Shown here one piece after another: positions 7,538 through 13,683 of a DNA stretch of 23,480 nucleotides. Positions within the stretch are counted from its first letter, which is position 1; each line of letters starts with the position of its first letter. The position numbers were made by a program, and so were the translations under genes. The stretch covers positions 1 through 23,480 of IMG/VR virus record IMGVR_UViG_3300020394_001139. The stretch is one strand, 5' to 3'. This DNA is from a virus. The notes under the pieces were generated by a model. The model was not told where the DNA came from and did no database searches. It saw only the letters and a program-made list of their open reading frames with translations.

Positions 7538-8331
7538 TCACTTACCGGCAGATTCACTACTCTATGAATCTTGTCCTCACTCCAGTTGTCTGCACCATTC
7601 AATTGAATGTGTACAAAGTTACAATTATCTTTGCGAAGATCAATCACCGGCCTTGGCGCTGTCTTGTGTCCTGGATCATAGTGTACAGAACTATTCCACT
7701 TATACGGTATAGTCTTCCAATTGAAGTCACACACTTCCAACATAGCATGAATGTATGGCTGATCGCATGTATAGAATGCTGGCATGTTAAATGCATTCAT
7801 TAGTTTAACATACTTTCCAAAATCAAAAAAGTCTTCTCTTGCTTTTTCCATTCCAGTTTTTGACCAGAGAATCATACCAGAATTGTATACCTTCGGTAGA
7901 CCGGAACTCGTACGTGGCATTTTTACAGGCCATTTCTTTTCTACAAGCTCGACCCATCTTTCGTCGTTGGCATTATTGATACCACCTCCGATAGTGTATT
8001 TGCTTCTTGCGAGTGGTGCATTTGGTTCTTCGCAGATTCCAATCTCCACCATCTCGTCATCAAACATTTCAAAGATATTTTCAGTACAATTATCTCTAGG
8101 AACTACATCACAGTCTGCATACATTACATAGTCATAATCACCATGCTCATATACAGGCTTGAATTTTCCATAGTTTGGAGAATAGGATCCTAGGTCAGTA
8201 CGGAATTGTGGATTGTGTTCATAGATGTGTTCGGCTCCAATCTTATCGGCATAATCCTTCATAAGTTTTACACCGGCAAGATTGCCTTTTCTTTCTTCTC
8301 CATCCCAACACTGATAGATTAACGTTTTCAT
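7525..8331 (-). CDS. DxD glycosyltransferase, island paralogue C
   Basis: A 268-aa enzyme with MKTLIYQCWDG, YADKIGAEHIYEH (28-40), YVMYADCDVVP with D73/D75, YNSGMILWS, CDQPYIHAML and FVHIQLNGADNWSEDK. The longer reading frame starts at a GTG (8337). I choose the ATG at 8331, which has GAGG five bases upstream and overlaps the SqdB stop codon as TAATG. It is immediately downstream of SqdB, so it is the most natural candidate to use UDP-sulfoquinovose, although nothing in the sequence proves the donor. Confidence 0.7.
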   Translation of the reverse strand: MKTLIYQCWDGEERKGNLAGVKLMKDYADKIGAEHIYEHNPQFRTDLGSYSPNYGKFKPVYEHGDYDYVMYADCDVVPRDNCTENIFEMFDDEMVEIGICEEPNAPLARSKYTIGGGINNANDERWVELVEKKWPVKMPRTSSGLPKVYNSGMILWSKTGMEKAREDFFDFGKYVKLMNAFNMPAFYTCDQPYIHAMLEVCDFNWKTIPYKWNSSVHYDPGHKTAPRPVIDLRKDNCNFVHIQLNGADNWSEDKIHRVVNLPVSEWQI

Positions 8332-9470
8332 TACCACCTCGGAGACGTCATAATATTTTCTTTTTTAAGATTCTCTTGCATCTTTGCAGCAATGTATCTT
8401 ACATCATCGATAAGATTCATACTCAAAGTAATAGGTTCAAACCCTAGACTCTTCAATCCAGTGTTATCAACTTCAAGATCATTCTCTGGCATTTCCTTTC
8501 TAGGATTGTCGTGATAAATGATCTTACTACCATACTTATTAGAGATTAACTCAGCCAGTTCTTTTACCTGTCTTACTTCTGAAACCTGATTGAAGATACG
8601 GACTTTCTTTCCATCCGGCTCTTCTTGAATTGCAAGGTTGACACAGTTTGCAGTATCTTGAATATGAATGAATGCTCTCTTCTGTCCACCGGTTCCATAA
8701 ACTGTCAGGTCGTTTCCGGTTGCAGCCTGTGAAATAAATCGATTGAGAACTGTACCATACACGCCATCATAGTCAAACCTATTAACGAGCTTTTCACTCA
8801 TCATAGTTTCTTCGGTTTGTGTACCCCATACAATTCCTTGATGCAGGTCAGTAATCTTTAGTCCCCAGTTTTTATTGTAAAATTGGAATAGAAGTTGGTC
8901 CAAAGACTTAGTCATATGATATACACTACCTGGGTTTGTAGGATACAGAATGCTTGTATCCTCACCTGTAGCAGGTATGTTAATATCTAAATAGCCCTCA
9001 GGGATCGCTCCGAACTCTTTTGAATAGCCATATACACCCATGGTGCCCAGGTGCACTAGGTGCGTATTAGGACTGTGATCTACAATTGCATTCAATACAT
9101 TATGAGTACCGGTAACATTATTATCAACCGTATACCTTCTTTCATGCTGACCAAGCATAGAATATGGTGCGGCTCTTTGTTCTGCAAAGTGTACAATCAC
9201 TTCAGGCTTTAGTTCGTTAACGGCCTTTGCAAGATAACCATAGTTGGTAATATCAATGTTCCAATAACGAATATCCCAACCAAGCTCACGAGCTACATCT
9301 AATCTCGTACCGATTGGAGAAATTTCTGTAAGTGAATTGCTATTGAGTTCTTCGTCGATTCTTCTTCTCGACATATTGTCTATAATATAGACTTCATGGC
9401 CTTCCTTGGCGAGCTTCAATGAGGTAGGCCAACCACAAAAGCCATCACCGCCTAATACAAATATTCTCAT
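8331..9470 (-). CDS. sqdB: UDP-sulfoquinovose synthase
   Basis: A 379-aa short-chain dehydrogenase/reductase-type enzyme that converts UDP-glucose plus sulfite to UDP-sulfoquinovose with bound NAD. GGDGFCGW (7-14) is the NAD-binding loop. The diagnostic SQD1/SqdB blocks are present: SRRRID (34-39), FAEQRAAPYSM (95-105), YTVDNN (113-118), LGTMGVYGY (141-149), YHMTK (184-188) and DLHQGIVWGTQTE (208-220). The catalytic Thr143, Tyr184 and Lys188 are intact, and length is normal for bacterial SqdB. The ATG overlaps the upstream stop by four bases (ATGA). In bacteria and plastids the product feeds sulfolipid synthesis through SqdX/SQD2; in Sulfolobus Agl3 makes it for an S-layer glycan. No SqdX-like gene is visible here, so a glycan role is more likely. 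Confidence 0.93.
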   Translation of the reverse strand: MRIFVLGGDGFCGWPTSLKLAKEGHEVYIIDNMSRRRIDEELNSNSLTEISPIGTRLDVARELGWDIRYWNIDITNYGYLAKAVNELKPEVIVHFAEQRAAPYSMLGQHERRYTVDNNVTGTHNVLNAIVDHSPNTHLVHLGTMGVYGYSKEFGAIPEGYLDINIPATGEDTSILYPTNPGSVYHMTKSLDQLLFQFYNKNWGLKITDLHQGIVWGTQTEETMMSEKLVNRFDYDGVYGTVLNRFISQAATGNDLTVYGTGGQKRAFIHIQDTANCVNLAIQEEPDGKKVRIFNQVSEVRQVKELAELISNKYGSKIIYHDNPRKEMPENDLEVDNTGLKSLGFEPITLSMNLIDDVRYIAAKMQENLKKENIMTSPRW

Positions 9471-9697
9471 TTAAAAAATTCAACCCCACCCTGATGCTCA
9501 TCAGGATTATATTTAGGTCGATAGCCTAGGCAGTATTCTTCTGCCAATCCATCGGCTTCAGATTCATGTACAGCTTGTATTTTACTAATTAGCTTGTCAT
9601 TCTTATAGTATGCCACATAGTACTGACCACTGTCATTTATAACTGTTGCTGATCTATCCTTATAAGAATCAACTCCCATGTGTTCAGACATAATCAT
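9467..9697 (-). CDS. Small conserved phage protein inside the sugar island
   Basis: A 76-aa soluble protein with a two-strand-plus-helix look: QYYVAYYKNDKLI, then a helix ESEADGLAEEYCLG. Small proteins with a strand pair followed by an AE-rich helix are common in marine T4-like phages; I know no function. AAGGAG five bases before the ATG at 9697 fixes the start, and ATGA overlaps link it to both neighbours. Its position between a glycosyltransferase and sqdB suggests co-expression with the island. Confidence 0.55.
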   Translation of the reverse strand: MIMSEHMGVDSYKDRSATVINDSGQYYVAYYKNDKLISKIQAVHESEADGLAEEYCLGYRPKYNPDEHQGGVEFFK

Positions 9698-10473
9698 AGT
9701 ATCTCCTTCTTTAAAAATTTAACATTCTCGCCTCTATCAGGCAATTTGTCTTTCAAAAAGAAATGTACAAAATGGCACTGCATTATTCTACTACACGCTG
9801 TATATAGGCCGTTCCATTTCCAATCCATTTGCTTAATGTTCATGTTTTCATTTCGAATCCAATAGTTCAATAGAGTTTGATCTGTTGACCACTTCCATGG
9901 ACCCATACCATCGACAAACATTTTGAATTCATGCCTATTGATAAATTCTTTTGGTGTCTGTCCGTTTAAGTATTTAGCAAAGCTCTTATTCATTAACATC
10001 ATGCCCATATTCATGAAAGGAAATCCTGTACGAGGATTATAATCCCAATCAATCTTTAGACTTCCATACTGCATTCTGGAATAGTTTAGAATTTTTTGAG
10101 CATACCAATCAAACATTGGCATCTTTGCTTCAACACAACCACCGAAATCATATTCAGGTTCAAGCTCAAAGAATATGTCAGGTGCTGTTTCTCGAACATA
10201 TATATCCGAGTCTATAATTGCAATCTGATCGTACTTATCGAAGTAGGAGAATGCATTTTCTTTTTCGTAAATTGGTAGATATCCGCCATGTTTTTCATAT
10301 GACTCTTTGCTTCTATTCGTCATAAAAATATCTGGCTTGATACGCAAAAGAGGTTGACGCTGACATATGTAGTCTGCACCAATCCTCTCAGCATATTCTT
10401 TAACCGAATCTGTACACCAATCGTAGAGGTGTGAACGTTTTCCAACGTACACCTGATAAATCAACCTTTTCAT
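9694..10473 (-). CDS. DxD glycosyltransferase, island paralogue D
   Basis: A 259-aa enzyme, first gene of the sugar island. MKRLIYQVYVG, YAERIGADYICQRQ (27-40), IAIIDSDIYV with D88/D90, NMGMMLM, STDQTLLNYWI and CHFVHFFLKDK follow the domain order of the paralogues at 6144, 6845 and 7525. The open frame extends to a TTG at 10536, but that would add 21 unrelated residues and overlap the EF-hand gene; the ATG at 10473 gives the family N-terminus. The ribosome site is weak, so it probably depends on coupling from upstream. Donor and acceptor are unknown. Confidence 0.7.
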   Translation of the reverse strand: MKRLIYQVYVGKRSHLYDWCTDSVKEYAERIGADYICQRQPLLRIKPDIFMTNRSKESYEKHGGYLPIYEKENAFSYFDKYDQIAIIDSDIYVRETAPDIFFELEPEYDFGGCVEAKMPMFDWYAQKILNYSRMQYGSLKIDWDYNPRTGFPFMNMGMMLMNKSFAKYLNGQTPKEFINRHEFKMFVDGMGPWKWSTDQTLLNYWIRNENMNIKQMDWKWNGLYTACSRIMQCHFVHFFLKDKLPDRGENVKFLKKEIL

Positions 10474-10489
10474 AACTAAACTCGCTAGT

Positions 10490-10834
10490 TTACTTTTTCT
10501 TGTCGGCGTATGCGTTTGCACCAAAGTATGCTGCAACCAAGGCAGAAATTGCTACAAAATATGTAGGAGCAATATCTCCAATAATGCTGGCTGCTTTATC
10601 GTATCCGAGCATAGCTGTAATTAATATTGCTACTGGATAAAGTAGCATACCCATTAGGGCAAACCAAGTCATTGTTCTCATTGCATCACGTCTTGCATCA
10701 GCATCTTCTAATTCTTTTCTTTTGAATTCAAGATGCATTTCAATTTCAGCTGCTGAGATATGGCCATCACCATTGGTGTCAGCTTTGTCAATAACACCTG
10801 GCTCGACCGTCTTCGGTTTCTGTTCCTCTGACAT
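10490..10834 (-). CDS. EF-hand membrane protein, holin-like topology
   Basis: A 114-aa protein. Residues 19-30 are a canonical EF-hand calcium loop (DTNGDGHISAAE, ligands at D19, N21, D23, H25 backbone, S27, E30). A charged helix follows, then two hydrophobic segments at about 55-76 and 88-106 and a short KKK tail. Two membrane spans with a soluble charged arm fit a small holin or an inner-membrane phage protein. GGAG eight bases upstream supports the start. It overlaps the preceding gene by 47 bases, and a TATAAATA late-type box lies about 100 bases upstream. A holin role is inference from size and topology only. Confidence 0.6.
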   Translation of the reverse strand: MSEEQKPKTVEPGVIDKADTNGDGHISAAEIEMHLEFKRKELEDADARRDAMRTMTWFALMGMLLYPVAILITAMLGYDKAASIIGDIAPTYFVAISALVAAYFGANAYADKKK

Positions 10835-11033
10835 ATTCGTACTCCGTAAGGATTTCTTTTGCTAATTGCATTGCATTATCAAAACCATTACGAAGTGAAT
10901 TGGATCGATGTCCATTCTCAACAAACCACTCAAGAGTATTTATACAAGACCCTTTAACTGGCATCGAATACGACGATGTGAGTTCTTCGAACTCCCACCT
11001 TTTATTTAGAACTTGGAAGAAATTGTAACTCAT
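10788..11033 (-). CDS. Small conserved phage protein
   Basis: An 81-aa soluble protein beginning MSYNFFQVLNKRWEFEEL. I recognise no domain. Its start overlaps the HAD gene stop by four bases (ATGA), and its 3' end runs 47 bases into the EF-hand gene in another frame. The long overlap and coupled start argue that it is a real, compactly packed gene. Function unknown. Confidence 0.5.
   Translation of the reverse strand: MSYNFFQVLNKRWEFEELTSSYSMPVKGSCINTLEWFVENGHRSNSLRNGFDNAMQLAKEILTEYEYVRGTETEDGRARCY
10937..10944 (-). promoter_or_regulatory. Possible T4-type late promoter box TATAAATA
   Basis: The minus strand reads TATAAATA at 10944-10937, the T4 late promoter sequence. It lies inside the 10788-11033 gene. 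Transcription would begin near 10931, about 97 bases before the EF-hand membrane protein, which fits late expression if that protein is a holin. A single 8-base match in AT-rich DNA is weak evidence. Confidence 0.3.
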
Positions 11034-11545
11034 ATATTGAGAGCCTTTTCGATTTCAGGGAACAAATATTCTTCAATGTCATCTTGATCACATTGAAATC
11101 TGATACCGATACCACCGGCTTGTTCCCACCGCTTGATGTTATCGATCTTGTCATCGATTAAGATGTTTGGTTTACCAGTAAGTCTGTTTACTGCATACTT
11201 ATGTTTGTTTGAAGTAAAGATACAATTCTCAACTTCTGGCATGAAGTTCCATTTTTCAAGCCACTTACGTTTCCAGTAAGCTGAGTTGTTATGATCTCCA
11301 CGAAGTGGTGAAGAGCAGATGCCCCAGTCACCAGTCTTTTGAACAAACTGTACGATTTTTTGAGAGTCGTTTGGAATATTGTGACCCTCAAAGCAAGGAA
11401 TTTCGTAGAAGAAGTCTGTACCGACAAGATCGGCAAGAGCTTTTTCTTTCTCTTTGATTGATTTCCAATGATCAACTTTGTTTTTCTTAGCAAAGCTTCC
11501 AAAGAAGTCGGCGATTACGCCATCCATATCTAAATAAACTGTCAT
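11030..11545 (-). CDS. HAD-family 5'(3')-deoxyribonucleotidase-like phosphatase
   Basis: A 171-aa cytoplasmic HAD hydrolase. YLDMDGVIADF (4-14) carries the nucleophile Asp6 and acid/base Asp8. ICSSP (76-80) is motif II, Lys in the TSNKHK segment (about 114-116) is the motif III candidate, and LIDDKIDNI (129-137) is the metal-binding motif. This spacing fits the NT5C-type 5' nucleotidases that remove phosphate from deoxynucleotides, which many large phages carry alongside ribonucleotide reductase. AGAGGAGAG precedes the ATG. It is the first gene after the promoter at 11588-11616. Substrate remains an inference. Confidence 0.75.
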   Translation of the reverse strand: MTVYLDMDGVIADFFGSFAKKNKVDHWKSIKEKEKALADLVGTDFFYEIPCFEGHNIPNDSQKIVQFVQKTGDWGICSSPLRGDHNNSAYWKRKWLEKWNFMPEVENCIFTSNKHKYAVNRLTGKPNILIDDKIDNIKRWEQAGGIGIRFQCDQDDIEEYLFPEIEKALNI

Positions 11546-11587
11546 ATTTTCTCTCCTCTTATGTCAATTTCTTTTTCCATTATTAAT

Positions 11588-11616
11588 ATAGTACCACAGT
11601 TTTCGGCAAAAGTAAA
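11588..11616 (-). promoter_or_regulatory. Sigma70-like promoter, TTTACT-N17-TACTAT
   Basis: On the minus strand, TTTACT (11616-11611), 17 bases, then TACTAT (11593-11588), preceded by TGG as in an extended -10. It lies between the 11636 gene and the HAD gene. It is the nearest promoter upstream of the sugar island and, with no terminator seen in between, could drive transcription from 11581 through the island. Confidence 0.68.
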
Positions 11617-11627
11617 GGAAAAAGTGA

Positions 11628-11639
11628 TTAACATGTTAA
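11628..11639. repeat. 12-bp palindrome TTAACATGTTAA
   Basis: A perfect 12-base palindrome that overlaps the stop codon of the 11636-12064 gene and lies 12 bases upstream of the -35 box of the 11588-11616 promoter. The position would suit a dimeric regulator. It has no long T run after it, so a terminator is unlikely. Confidence 0.4.
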
Positions 11640-12064
11640 GCAACTTCGAGGTTTCCTTCCTTAATAGCTTTACTGATAATTGATGATGAGTGGTTGTGCA
11701 TTACCTTCAACCAGATGTCCTTACCAAACTGTTCAAGGACTGCATCCATAACAATCTGACGATATGTAGGATGTACACGATCTTCAATGTTATCCCAATA
11801 TTTACGGTCTTGACGAATGCTATAGCGATAGACTTCAAGATGAGTATGGATAGGTGGCTCAAACTTGAAAGTGCTGTACCAGTTTTTCCTACGATTTCCA
11901 AGACCATTGTTGAAAAGATCATGGATGAGGTTAGTGGCACGACGATAACGATCGAGTGCTTTGTTCTTTGACTGAGGGAACTCACACTTACCTTCGAAAG
12001 GTACTAACTCTTGAAGCTCTTCCATAATAGGCTCAAGGTCTGACATTGTACGATCCATCCACAT
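11636..12064 (-). CDS. Conserved hypothetical phage protein
   Basis: A 142-aa soluble, mainly helical protein with many charged and aromatic residues. An acidic N-terminal helix (MSDLEPIMEELQEL) is followed by an Arg-rich RYRRATNLIHDLF and a C-terminal HNHSSSIISKAIKEG. No known motif is recognised. The ATG overlaps the upstream stop codon as TAATG, with GGAG eight bases before it, so it is coupled to the preceding small gene. Function unknown. Confidence 0.5.
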   Translation of the reverse strand: MWMDRTMSDLEPIMEELQELVPFEGKCEFPQSKNKALDRYRRATNLIHDLFNNGLGNRRKNWYSTFKFEPPIHTHLEVYRYSIRQDRKYWDNIEDRVHPTYRQIVMDAVLEQFGKDIWLKVMHNHSSSIISKAIKEGNLEVA

Positions 12065-12240
12065 TACACAATCTCCGCTTTTTGCAAAACTTTATAAGCT
12101 TTGACAGTTTTTTCACTTTCGTCATAGTAACCTACTTTTTGATAAGTAGCTTCCATTTCGTCAGCCAACCAAGCTACGGTCATACCGTAGAAGTTTTCAG
12201 CACGATCTTTAAAGATCTTTTTTGCAGTTTCGATTTTCAT
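12064..12240 (-). CDS. Small helical protein
   Basis: A 58-aa protein. The frame extends to a GTG at 12252, but the ATG at 12240 has GGAG six bases upstream and lies two bases after the preceding stop, so I choose it. The sequence is amphipathic and charged (KKIFKDRAENFYG, WLADEMEATYQKVGYYDESE) with no cysteine, membrane segment or known motif. It sits in a run of three small genes behind the 12560-12588 promoter, a typical place for early phage proteins that act on the host. Function unknown. Confidence 0.5.
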   Translation of the reverse strand: MKIETAKKIFKDRAENFYGMTVAWLADEMEATYQKVGYYDESEKTVKAYKVLQKAEIV

Positions 12241-12242
12241 GA

Positions 12243-12527
12243 TTAGCTCCACTTCTCAATTTGCTTTTGCTTCCACTTCTCATGTAGTGAGTTGTAGTAG
12301 CCTTCATCCAGTTTGCGCATTACGTCCACCGGAGCAATGCCATTCTTGATCATGTCAAAGTATTCGGCAACTTCGATACCAGACTTCAGCAACCACTTTT
12401 TGAAAGCACCTTTGGTGACAAAACCACCAGTATACTTCCAACGACCAACGATCTGGCCATAAGGAGCTTCAGCTGTACGGTAACGGAGATAAGCACCGTC
12501 ATTAACAAAGAGATCTTTTTCAAACAT
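12243..12527 (-). CDS. Small hypothetical protein
   Basis: A 94-aa soluble protein. The open frame begins at 12548, but that ATG would lie only about five bases after the predicted transcription start of the 12560-12588 promoter and has no ribosome site. The ATG at 12527 has AAGGAAGGA upstream, so I place the start there. Features seen are an aromatic YLRYRTAEAPYG stretch, VGRWKYTGGFVTKGAFKKWL, and a basic Lys/Gln C-terminus. No family recognised. Confidence 0.5.
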   Translation of the reverse strand: MFEKDLFVNDGAYLRYRTAEAPYGQIVGRWKYTGGFVTKGAFKKWLLKSGIEVAEYFDMIKNGIAPVDVMRKLDEGYYNSLHEKWKQKQIEKWS

Positions 12528-12652
12528 GAATATTCCTTCCTTTTCCATTTTATAGATCTATTATATACTATAAAAAATAGAAAGTAAAGGAAAAAATGCA
12601 CTTTTTTATTTAATTAGAACAATGGCTTACGTTTTTTTTGAAAAAAAGTGAA
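12528..12652. other. Intergenic gap with promoter, dyads and A/T tracts
   Basis: This 125-base gap holds the 12560-12588 promoter. CACTTTTTT at 12599-12607 is the exact reverse complement of 12642-12650, giving a 9-bp stem with a 34-base loop. Inside it, 8 T, one G and 7 A (12632-12647) form a small A:T hairpin right after the exonuclease stop codon. These could slow or end transcription, but the stems are too A/T-rich for a confident terminator. I see no open frame in it. Confidence 0.4.
12560..12588 (-). promoter_or_regulatory. Sigma70-like promoter, TTTACT-N17-TATAAT
   Basis: On the minus strand, TTTACT (12588-12583), 17 bases, TATAAT (12565-12560). The -10 box lies in the loop of an 8-bp inverted repeat, TTTTATAG at 12548-12555 and CTATAAAA at 12568-12575. 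It would drive the three small genes at 12527-11636. Confidence 0.78.
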
Positions 12653-13324
12653 TTAGCCGTGGAACATTTGGCGCCTATTGTACTCATCACGCCAATAGAT
12701 TAGCTTATCGATCCAATCGTCACGCTGTTCGATATACATGACAGGATGGAAATCATCCACATCCATAACAATGCGGAGATGTTGTACAGGCATGCCGGTT
12801 CTTTCTTCCCACATGACTGCGTAACCGGCACCTTGCATGAAGTAGTTGGGGATGTCTTTCTTTTTCTTTGGTCGACGAGATGTCTTCCAATCGATAATAG
12901 TAGGCTTATGATCCCATTCAACTACAGCATCACAGGTACCTGCCAACTGAAGGTGGTCACTGTATAGTGGAACCTCGGTACCGTATACCTTTGTAACATG
13001 CTTGTCAATAAGAGGTTTGAGATTTTGAAGAGATTGCTGAATGTGTGGTAGGTAGTCACTGGTATCTTCGCCATGCAAATACTTTTCAATAATGGCATGA
13101 ACCTGTGTACCGCGTGCTGCAGCACGTCCACCAACTCGATTGGCTTCTTCTTCACCTACACGCTTACGCCATGCAGCAATCTTATCCTCATTTACGAGGG
13201 AGAGTACTGTAGTAACGCTAGGGTAAGCATTGCCATTAAGAGTAACATAGCGCCTACCATCTGAATGTTCAGCGCGATCCAGTGTTTCATAACCAAGATC
13301 AATTTTTTCATGTATAAACTCCAT
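12653..13324 (-). CDS. PD-(D/E)XK exonuclease (RecB/MGME1-like)
   Basis: A 223-aa nuclease of the PD-(D/E)XK superfamily. The family's landmarks are YPSVTTVL (34-41), RGTQVHAIIEKYL (71-83), Glu117, GTCDAVV with Asp132, IIDWKTS with Asp145 and Lys147, and a MQGAGYAV helix (Q164, Y169). It should cut single-stranded or branched DNA with Mg2+, in phage recombination, repair or host DNA breakdown. It is similar in length to the small exonucleases of marine phages. The ribosome site is weak (GGGAA). Its own promoter lies in the 3' end of the preceding gene (13367-13395). Confidence 0.82.
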   Translation of the reverse strand: MEFIHEKIDLGYETLDRAEHSDGRRYVTLNGNAYPSVTTVLSLVNEDKIAAWRKRVGEEEANRVGGRAAARGTQVHAIIEKYLHGEDTSDYLPHIQQSLQNLKPLIDKHVTKVYGTEVPLYSDHLQLAGTCDAVVEWDHKPTIIDWKTSRRPKKKKDIPNYFMQGAGYAVMWEERTGMPVQHLRIVMDVDDFHPVMYIEQRDDWIDKLIYWRDEYNRRQMFHG

Positions 13325-13325
13325 A

Positions 13326-13682
13326 TTATTCCCATTTCATCATTTGTTTAATTTCATCAGAATTATATTCTACCATATTTCCGGAAGAAAGTAAACAATA
13401 ACCTGACTCTGTTTGTTCAACTACTGCGTTTCTTCCTTCTTCGTTTACTAGAATAAATGTTACTGCTGGTGTTGTAGTACCGCTGCTCATCCATGCAACA
13501 CCACCTAGCATTACTAGAGGATACACACCTTCATCTTCCCATGCTTCAATCAGCGAGTCTAAGGCCGGTGCACAGTGTACTGGTTTTGCAAACATTTGTG
13601 ATGCATCTGCTCGTGGCATAAAAAATATAAATGCAACCATCACGATCCAAAATGCAAAAAATGCGTATATTGCTTTTTTCAT
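13326..13682 (-). CDS. Small exported or membrane-anchored protein
   Basis: A 118-aa protein with a basic start (MKKA), a long aromatic hydrophobic core and a possible signal cleavage site at ADA (25-27). The mature part has two cysteines (Cys37, Cys96) that could pair in the periplasm. No domain is recognised. It follows PhoH by one base and has only a poor ribosome site. Its 3' end doubles as the promoter for the exonuclease gene. Function unknown. Confidence 0.55.
   Translation of the reverse strand: MKKAIYAFFAFWIVMVAFIFFMPRADASQMFAKPVHCAPALDSLIEAWEDEGVYPLVMLGGVAWMSSGTTTPAVTFILVNEEGRNAVVEQTESGYCLLSSGNMVEYNSDEIKQMMKWE
13367..13395 (-). promoter_or_regulatory. Sigma70-like promoter, TTTACT-N17-TAGAAT
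   Basis: On the minus strand, TTTACT (13395-13390), 17 bases, TAGAAT (13372-13367), with ATGG before the -10 as in the 2041 promoter. It lies in the last codons of the 13326 gene and would start near 13360, 36 bases ahead of the exonuclease ATG. AGAAT-TAT-ATTCT (13359-13371) forms a dyad over the -10 box, and TTCCGGAA (13379-13386) is a palindrome in the spacer. Confidence 0.68.
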
Positions 13683-13683
13683 A

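Noticed and set aside
7468-7803. Plus-strand open frame of 111 codons
   Set aside because: It lies opposite two clear glycosyltransferase genes, has no ribosome site and reads as low-complexity Cys/Ile/Tyr-rich sequence.
2075-10473. Recent transfer of the whole island from a bacterium
   Set aside because: Base and codon use look like the flanking phage genes by eye and the overlaps are phage-like, so nothing in the window marks a recent insertion; I could not compute composition.
10474-10536. TTG-initiated 21-residue extension of the 9694 glycosyltransferase
   Set aside because: It runs into the EF-hand gene and has no family match; the paralogues start at the MKRLIYQ-type strand.
12528-12548. 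ATG at 12548 as the start of the 12243 gene
   Set aside because: It would be about five bases from the predicted transcription start and lacks a ribosome site; the ATG at 12527 has one.
12599-12650. Intrinsic terminator after the exonuclease gene
   Set aside because: The stems are almost all A:T and the loop is 34 bases, so I list it only as a gap feature.
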